In this document: one piece after another, positions 57,084-64,000 of the stretch | How positions within the stretch are numbered: the first letter of the stretch is position 1 | How the letters are laid out: each line of letters opens with the position of its first letter | Assembly: GCA_902806575.1 (NCBI GenBank) | Contig: CADCXD010000001.1 | Location: 4,464,001-4,528,000 of the forward strand | DNA length: 64,000 bases | From: Jackrogersella multiformis | Taxonomy: Eukaryota; Ascomycota; Sordariomycetes; Xylariales; Hypoxylaceae | Direction of reading: 5' to 3' | Translations under genes and position numbers: made by a program | Notes under the pieces: generated by a model | The model's input: the letters and a program-made list of their open reading frames with translations, nothing else | Told to the model about the DNA's origin: nothing | Database searches by the model: none

Positions 57084-60000
57084 CTAATGAGGTAAACTAT
57101 TTGAGCTTGGTGATGGCCGGTGAAATAGCGGAAATGATTCTTGAAAAAGAGAAAAGAATTTCGGGAAAAGGAACGCCTCATACCTATCACCTGCATATGA
57201 CATATCAGCTACTATATTCTAGCCTCTACCTCTTTAGAGCCTACCTGTTAGGTATTTTGACTTTCTAAAATTAATCAAGCCACACAATTTATCTCACTGC
57301 CTCATAATAACACTTACCATGAACCTTAGCATCCTCTTAATACTAACATCGGCTGATTGAGATGATATCCTCATGTTTCTACATGAGTTAGCTTTTAAGC
57401 CAACTGCTATAAAAAAACGATAGACAACGCTGGTATACACAGGATCTAGCGGGTAAGGCTGTAAGGAAAGCATACCAACATGTGTGCCACTGGGTTAGTC
57501 TAGATGTCGATGTTGACCCCTTTTTTTCTCGAATTACCATTCAACCCAAGGAGGATATGATAGCATTGTCCTACTTTTGAGTGGCGGTGCAATATGCCAC
57601 CTTAGAAGTGGCCAGATCTCCTATTATTAGGCATGGTGATACGCGAACATGCCTCAACTTATTCCTCGGTGGTTTCGTGTTGAGAATTTGTGGATATGTG
57701 ATCGGTATTCATTTTGGAATATTTCTTACAATCTTCTTTAGAGAAGGTTGTCAAGATAGCTGCAAGATGTTGCTCTAGGCCCCCGCTCGTTTATGTTGGT
57801 TACCTAATTGATTACCTATGTATCCATATTAACCTGGTAAGTAACGTTAATGTCTTACAGACCTAACCGTCCAGCTGTCCTGGGCGGGCCTCAGACGGAC
57901 CGATGCGAGAGAGCCCTGGAGATTCATGGATAGTGTTTCTCGGCTTTAAAGCTTATAGGCTTATATCACACATTGCACATCTAATAGCGATAGCAATAGC
58001 GATGGTAGTGACAACTGAATGGTTGAACCTAATGACGTATTCTGTCTGGATGGCGAATAAACTAAGGCAAGTCAGATCTATAAATAGCACAATGGAGAAG
58101 ATTAGCGTCAAATGAACCCCACCGAGTCTACCTACCTAGGTACTCACATTGTCCTACCTACAGGACTAAGGGCTGTAAGGTTACCGAAGAAGCATCCCCC
58201 CGCTGTACCTACCTGGTAGCTGAATTTCTAGATTGCGAATATTTTGGTCTTTAACCTTGGAAGCTACCTACTAATTTAGACAAACTTAACTATTGAATGT
58301 GGTAGCGTCGTCGTCGCTTGGGGTTTATACGGGGGAGTAAGCTACCTGGGTACTTAGGTAGTATACAATCTTACCTAAGGTGTTAGGTATAGGTACCTAG
58401 GTATTAGGTAGCATAAAATCCGTGAACTCATAGTCTCGGGCGATACTACCTACCTACATATATGTAGGTACTCCAACGTTGATGAGCCAAAGCCTCAACA
58501 ATGTCCTGATGCGACTATACCTACCTAGACCTACTACAACCATACAACCTGGAAACAAGAATCAGATCTGCGGGCGTAGTCTGATGTGAGAGACGGACGC
58601 ACCAATTACCTGCTAGACCTGTAGTCTCTCGTCTTATAACCGCTCTTATCAAGAGGCCTAGAGACGACGACGCTGGGGCTGATAGCATGTTTTCTGCATG
58701 CGGCCTTTTCTCACATTGGACAGATCGACGGAGGGGTAACCTGGCATACTTACCTAGGTACCTAGGTAGGTAGCCTTAGCCATCCTACCTACTATTATAT
58801 AGGCATTTCATTTTGTCTAATAAAGGTCTTTCGAGGCGATTATATCTTTTGCCATGCTTGCATTTGGTATGTACCTAGCTGTAGCTACTTATATGTACTT
58901 AAGTACCTAGGTAAACTACCTAGGTACATGTCTAGTTAAGTATTTCTACTTTTGGTTAGTTAAGCTAGCTAGGTTGAGCTGGTTGAGTTTAAATCCCGTA
59001 TTTAAGTTCTCAGGTTGTGGTTGTCTATCACTATACATCAGAAGGTAGGCACGTATAATAAGTATACTTCGGTGAATATCATTGGAGAGACAGGTTTGGT
59101 TAAGGGGTGGAAACTGCCTATTGCGGAACGCCCTGTCGCAATGTGCTTTCCAATCTGACATTGATTGACTGGCTGAACAATACGATCTCGTTTCTACCGT
59201 TTCTAGGCCTTTAATTTCTCCTTCCAATCCTCATTCGAACAAAAACCCCCTTCGTCATTAGCCTTCCCCCCCTAACTAACCTCTTGGCGCTTTGTACGTG
59301 TCTTTCTGTCTGTCTACTACTATCTACTACTATCTACTATTTACATACTTACTTATGTCTTTACCTACCTATGTCTTTGGCTTATTTACCTGATTTACTT
59401 GATTTACCTGTCAACTTCCGTCTTTGTGTTGCTTAAGGATGTCCTATGTCCCAATCTTTATTTTGACATCTACTTCTACCTCTATGCCCTGAACTTCGAA
59501 ACTCTCGAGGTCGTTTCTTTTAGGTCGGGCTGGCGTCATTTTCCCCTACCACGCAGTTCTTTTACGCCGATCTCTATTCGCACAGCCTATTAGCAAACCG
59601 GAATAGGTCCGTCGTTCTGCGCCGTCCTATGATAGAGAGGAGACACACACGGGTGAGATCGATTATGAGTTGAAACATAAATTGTTTTATTTTCTACAAC
59701 CACGACTACGTCGAATTCATTTATACGACTACCTACCTGGGCAGCTGGGTAGACCGCGCGAGCAAAGCCTACCTAGTCCTTGCCTTTGTCCGCCAGCCAG
59801 CCAGCCCAAGCCTAAGCCCAAGCCCAAGCCCAAGCCCCAAAAAAGCATCAGCACGAAGTGGTATTAAAAGCAGAGCGGGAAAGGAAACATATCGTCAGCA
59901 CAGCCCCCCCACAGAGCGAGTACCCCTGTAGGTTAGAGGGGTGCATGTGCGAGTGCGAATCCAATCCTAATCCAATCCTTGATAGGAGGTGCACAGTAGC

Positions 60001-60251
60001 AGGTAGTTCCCTCAGACAGCACACCTCGAACCAAATAAGCCAGATCGTTTCCAATCTGTCAAATCTCATCTCTCGTACGAAGCGGCTAACCTTGGCCCAT
60101 CCTGTGCTTTGCCTCGCTTCCCGCTACCTGTCTGCATTTGCGGTTGTGGAGAAGACAAAAGGAGGTAGAAAGAGACAGACCGCGCGAGAGACGAAAGGCC
60201 CAATCCCGTAAGGTCCAGGGAGAAGAAAAGAACTGACACAATAATACCATT
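57084..60251. repeat. Gene-sparse region rich in ACCTAGGT palindromes
   Basis: About 3.2 kb with no supported gene. Dense ACCTAGGT/TACCTA motifs fill 58120-58540 and 58740-58930, with overlapping copies near 58378-58410, 58752 and 58905-58925. From about 59260 the plus strand becomes pyrimidine-rich, leading into the promoter and leader of the gene at 60252. A CCCAAG hexamer repeat lies at 59805-59834. Confidence 0.65.
59805..59834 (+). repeat. (CCCAAG)5 hexanucleotide repeat
   Basis: Five units, the second being CCTAAG, in the probable upstream region of the Q-rich gene. Confidence 0.85.
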
Positions 60252-63200
60252 ATGCCCTCGTTCGGTCGCATTGGAAAACATAACAATCGTTCCCAGCATA
60301 ACCTGGTCGAGCAACAGCAACATCAACATCAACTTCACCACCACCACCATCATCAACTTCTTCAGCAGCAGCAGCAACAGCAGCAACAGCAACATCAACA
60401 GCAGCAGCAGCAGCAGCTCGCATCCCTTCAACAACAGGTGGCGGGCAGTGGAGCTGCTGCACCGCCCCATCATAATCCTTTTCAACAGCACGCCGGTGGT
60501 GCTACCGGTTCTACCACTTCTCTCTCTTCTCCTCCTGCTTCTGGTTCCGCGATAGGACCTGGTCCTTTAAACGGAGGCGGTCGAGTTTCTGCTGCTGGCA
60601 TTGTCATTCCCGTAACCGGCACCGTGCCAGTATCAGCGCCAATTGCCGTCACCGATTCTTCTAATACTACACCTCCGTCAGCCTCGTCAATCGGCCTTAG
60701 CTCTAGTGAGTCCTTTCATCAACAACAGCTAGCACCACAACAACAACCACAACTATCTCTACAGGCCGATACCAGGACTGTCCAACCACAACCACAGCAG
60801 CAAACTCCACATACCTCACCACACCAACTCCAGCACCCGCTCCATCACCAATTAAGTGGCCAGCAGCAAGGCAGCCAGTCGGCCCAACCCCTACCCCTAG
60901 AAGGGTTCGGAAACAATTCTAATACTTTACCCACTAATTCCATACCCCTCAACCAAGCCACAGCTGCTGCTTACACCGCGCGACAGCAGCCCCACGACAA
61001 TTTTGCCGAACTGGTCTCTCGCTCCCAGTCTGCGAGGTACTCCCAATTAAACCCGTTACAGACGCAGCATTCATTCAACCTCTCTTCTAGTTCGGTCGAC
61101 AACCTACCTCAGACCGTCTCCTCACCTGTTGTTCCTCCCAGCCAGCCATCCGTCCCACATAGCCAAACCGCCCCCACCGAGACAAAGCGGTCCACTCGGA
61201 AATTCATCAAGGATTTGATCGCCGGATCCTCTTCTTCCTCGAGCAGGCCCACCTCAGACCATTACCAGGAACCTTCCTACGACAACAGCTCCAGCCTGAA
61301 CCGCCGACCATCCAAGCGGGCGAGCAATATACCTCCCATTAGAGGGATTTCTTTGTTGTCACGACCTATTGACCACCCCGACTGGGTTCCGCCCCCAAGC
61401 ACCGGCTCGCGTAGCCACCACCCCTCACCAATCCAACCTGTACGCGACCTTGACGATCCCTATTATACCGCCTATTCTAACCAAGAAATGCTTTCACAGA
61501 ACCACCAAGATCTGCCACAGACTACCATTAGACAAGTTCCTGTCGACTCTGACGCCGAGCCTGATACCTCGCCCTACGGCCACGAAGACCTCGCCTTTCA
61601 CCACCAACAGGCTATCGTTCAACACCAAGCTCAGCTTCAGGCGGCGCAAGCAGCTCAAGCTCAAGCTCAGGCCCAGGCGCAAGCAGAGCAGCAGCAGCAG
61701 CTGTACGGCGGTCAGATCATCGTTGACCCAGCGCAGATTCAGTACCAGTACCCACCTCCTTACGAGCAATACCAGGCAGGAAATCGACGACCGTCTGTTT
61801 TTACTGGACATCTTAGTGCGCCAAGTCCGCAGCCACCCAACCCAGAAACTATTTCGCAGGTGTCATATGAATCGTTTGATTCGGATTCAGACCAGCAGCA
61901 GCCACAAGCCAACTCACAATCTGCACAGGATTCACCCGCCGTAAATTTCACACAGCAGGACTTGCAAAGCTCACAGAGTCAACAGCAAGCCTCGGTGTCA
62001 ACGGGACAGAACTTGAGTATGGCACCACTACCCGGAGGACCTGGGCAGAGCCGTAGATCGGGAGACCACGATAAGCAGATGCACCCCATTGAGCCTCCTC
62101 CCGGGCCCCCACCAGGATATAGACATAGCCAAGTGCCCATAAACGCGATGAATCCTCTTCCGCCTACACCAGGTGTACTTAGTACGGCACAAAATTATCG
62201 TACAAGTGGCGTACAAGATCGACCGCAATTCGACGGGCCCGGCCCTGAGGGTAGAAATAGCCCTCAACCGTCAACAAATGCGGAGCGTGAGGCTGACCCG
62301 GAGAAGCAATTCAAAGACCTACGTAGGACATATCTTCAAGAATGTGTCTAGAATGTTACTAACCTCACATCTTAGTAACTAAGTATAAGAACGTCAAGAG
62401 GCTTTATTTCGACGGCAAGTCCCAGATCGAGCAATTAACTTCTCAAGTAGAGCAGTTACAAAATGCGGTTGCAAACCAAAGAATGTCCCAATCTAGGACG
62501 TCACTCGACGATAGTGAGTATGCAACTCGGTTTAACCGACTTAATGGCGCTATCAACAATCTAGCGTTCAACATTCGTAAGGACTGGCGAACGCTACCTG
62601 GTTGGATAGAGAGGTTCGTCAGTCCGGATGCTATCAAGACAGGCAAGCAGGAGATGACTGCAGTTGGACGGGCCGTGATTGTTCGATGGATAGTGGAGGA
62701 GATTTTCAACAAGTGCTTCCACCCCAGTCTGGACATCCTTCTAAGCTCTCACCTGAAACAAATAGAGCAGAACATTCGCAGGTTCTCGTATACGCTGAGT
62801 AGCCAAGAAGAGTTCGATGCGTTAACAGCAAAGGTTGTGAACTGGCGAATGGCTACTCTGGAGGGCCTTCAACACATGCTCCACGCGCCCGAGAGCGTCG
62901 AGTACCGTGCAAATTTTACCAAAATCGCCACCGCCAGTCTTACGGCGACGCTATTCCAGTATCTTACTGAACCGCCTCCAGCTGGTGTAGACGGCAGCGC
63001 ATCGATGATCGTCGAGTTGGCAGTGAGCATTGCGGCCAACCTACCCCTGGAAAGCCGAGACGTAGTCATCACATACCCCCTGCCTGGAGATCCCATACAG
63101 CCCGACATCATGGAGCCAGAGAAGACAGGGTTGCCTCCATTACCGGATCCGATCGACGATACCGACGAGAGCAACGACAAGGACAGCGATAAGACGAAAC

Positions 63201-63430
63201 GTGACAAGACAAAAAGCGGTAAGTTGGCAATGCTCGGCGGGTCGTACCCCTCGAGCAGGAAAGGCAGCACCGCTTCGGTTCTTACAGACGCGACGACGTC
63301 AGCAACAGTAGGGTTGGCGATCCCCCCACCCCCTAAGGACCCCAACAAAGTTCGGTTCGCAGGTTTTGTGGCGATCGAGGTCAGGGGGAAGCAAGTCTTG
63401 GCCAAGGCCCCGGTATGGACCCTAGGTTGA
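60252..63430 (+). CDS. Large Q/H-rich conserved hypothetical protein
   Basis: Two exons, 60252-62322 and 62376-63430; 1041 aa. The first 690 residues are low-complexity: a His/Gln tract at about residues 22-62, many Ser/Pro/Gln stretches, and an Ala-Gln repeat near 460-480; one short conserved-looking block is STRKFIKDLIAGSSSSSSR. The C-terminal 350 residues look folded and helical: KYKNVKRLYFDGKSQIEQL (coiled coil), RFNRLNGAINNLAFNIRKDW, IVRWIVEEIFNKCFHPSLD, and an ending with KDPNKVRFAGFVAIEVRGKQ. I recognise no named family. The chosen 53-nt intron gives KDLLTKYKNVKR; a 32-nt alternative (donor 62344) also keeps the frame but is too short for typical fungal introns. Q-rich tracts suggest a regulatory or scaffold protein, but that is only inference. 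Confidence 0.75.
60314..60440 (+). repeat. CAA/CAG/CAT triplet-repeat region in coding sequence
   Basis: Mixed CAA, CAG and CAC/CAT codons give His-rich then Gln-rich tracts. Mixed codons indicate an old, partly stabilised repeat, but length variation between strains is likely. Confidence 0.85.
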
Positions 63431-64000
63431 TGTTCCTCGCGCTGCGTGGAGAGGGGACGGCGAAAATAAAAGGTCTGCTACCTTAGGTAGGTAGTCTGAT
63501 CACTTGTTTTCCTCGTCTAATAGGTTCGACGGTACAATGCAGCCTCAGGCAGTAGGCCAGGCTAGGCTAGGTGCTGGTGGGAGGGGGTTGAATGTGCAGG
63601 TGCATACCTAGGTAGTTAATATGCCCCCAGCCTAGAGGAGAGGAATCTATCGTGTAGGGTGGCCGATGATCAAGCTGGATTATGACGAATGTGTGTGGCG
63701 CGAGACAGAAGCTCGATCTTCTGTAGTCAAATATAAAACATGTCAAAAAGCAATTTCTTTCGACGACCTCGTATAGTGTTTCACTAGCTAGGTTTTAAAC
63801 ACCTTCTATTTCTCGTCATCTAAGTCCTCGACACCGCCCTGAGCATCTTATAGGCTAGAGCATTCAAGACAACCACCTCAGCGACAAAAGACAAAAGAAG
63901 CAGTCTCGACGACGAGGGCGGCGGCTTAGAAATCAACTAGTGAATTTATTATACTCGATACAACAGCACTGCGCGATGCCTAAATACACGTCTCTAGTGG
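63431..64000. other. 3' flank of the Q-rich gene
   Basis: No supported gene. ACCTAGGT motifs lie at about 63607; a CCTTAGGTAGGTAG variant is at 63481. Confidence 0.6.

Noticed and set aside
62344..62375. 32-nt intron in the Q-rich gene
   Set aside because: It keeps the frame and has an ACTAAC branch, but is shorter than usual fungal introns; the 53-nt version with donor at 62323 fits better.

Overview
The window is nuclear DNA of a filamentous ascomycete (Pezizomycotina, most likely Sordariomycetes). The evidence is short introns of about 50-60 nt with GTAAGT-like donors, CTAAC/CTRAC branch sites and YAG acceptors, single-gene transcription units about 2 kb apart on both strands, and typical fungal housekeeping proteins. 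I see no rRNA, tRNA, CRISPR array or intact transposon. Exon joins below were read by eye, with reading phase checked across every splice; no transcript data were available.

Layout. 0.1-2.3 kb (-): NIPA-type magnesium transporter. 3.3-5.0 kb (+): WDR70-like WD40 protein. 6.5-10.9 kb (+): Snf2/Sth1 chromatin-remodelling ATPase. 11.9-13.2 kb (-): F-box protein, divergent from 13.9-16.8 kb (+): SLP1-type SUN-domain ER protein. 18.2-20.9 kb (-): ten-exon Mei2-like RNA-binding protein with a probable long spliced 5' leader reaching about 22.4 kb. 25.3-28.2 kb (+): exocyst Sec15. 28.8-29.9 kb (-): CCAAT-binding factor Hap5, followed in frame by two UAG codons inside an 81-bp tandem repeat. 31.8-32.6 kb (+): Fcf2. 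33.6-36.3 kb (+): Vps16. 38.1-40.4 kb (-): eIF4B (Tif3). 42.0-42.9 kb (+): Tim17-like small membrane protein. 43.5-44.0 kb (+): unknown 96-aa protein. 45.7-47.2 kb (-): intracellular GH1 beta-glucosidase. 48.9-49.8 kb (-): CENP-V/GFA-fold protein. 50.5-52.0 kb (-): Rch1/SLC10A7-type transporter. 52-60 kb is gene-sparse: it holds one two-exon secreted protein that no single ORF displays, one split or decayed gene and a possible gene remnant. 60.3-63.4 kb (+): large Q/H-rich protein with a folded C-terminal half.

Most genes are core cellular functions (chromatin, rRNA processing, translation, exocytosis, vacuolar fusion, ion transport) with no pathway-level clustering. Three genome-scale signatures stand out. 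A palindromic ACCTAGGT/TACCTAGGTA motif is scattered through nearly every intergenic gap. The 3' ends of several unrelated genes switch to almost complete GC at third codon positions. The 52-60 kb stretch looks like an accessory compartment with a candidate secreted effector.
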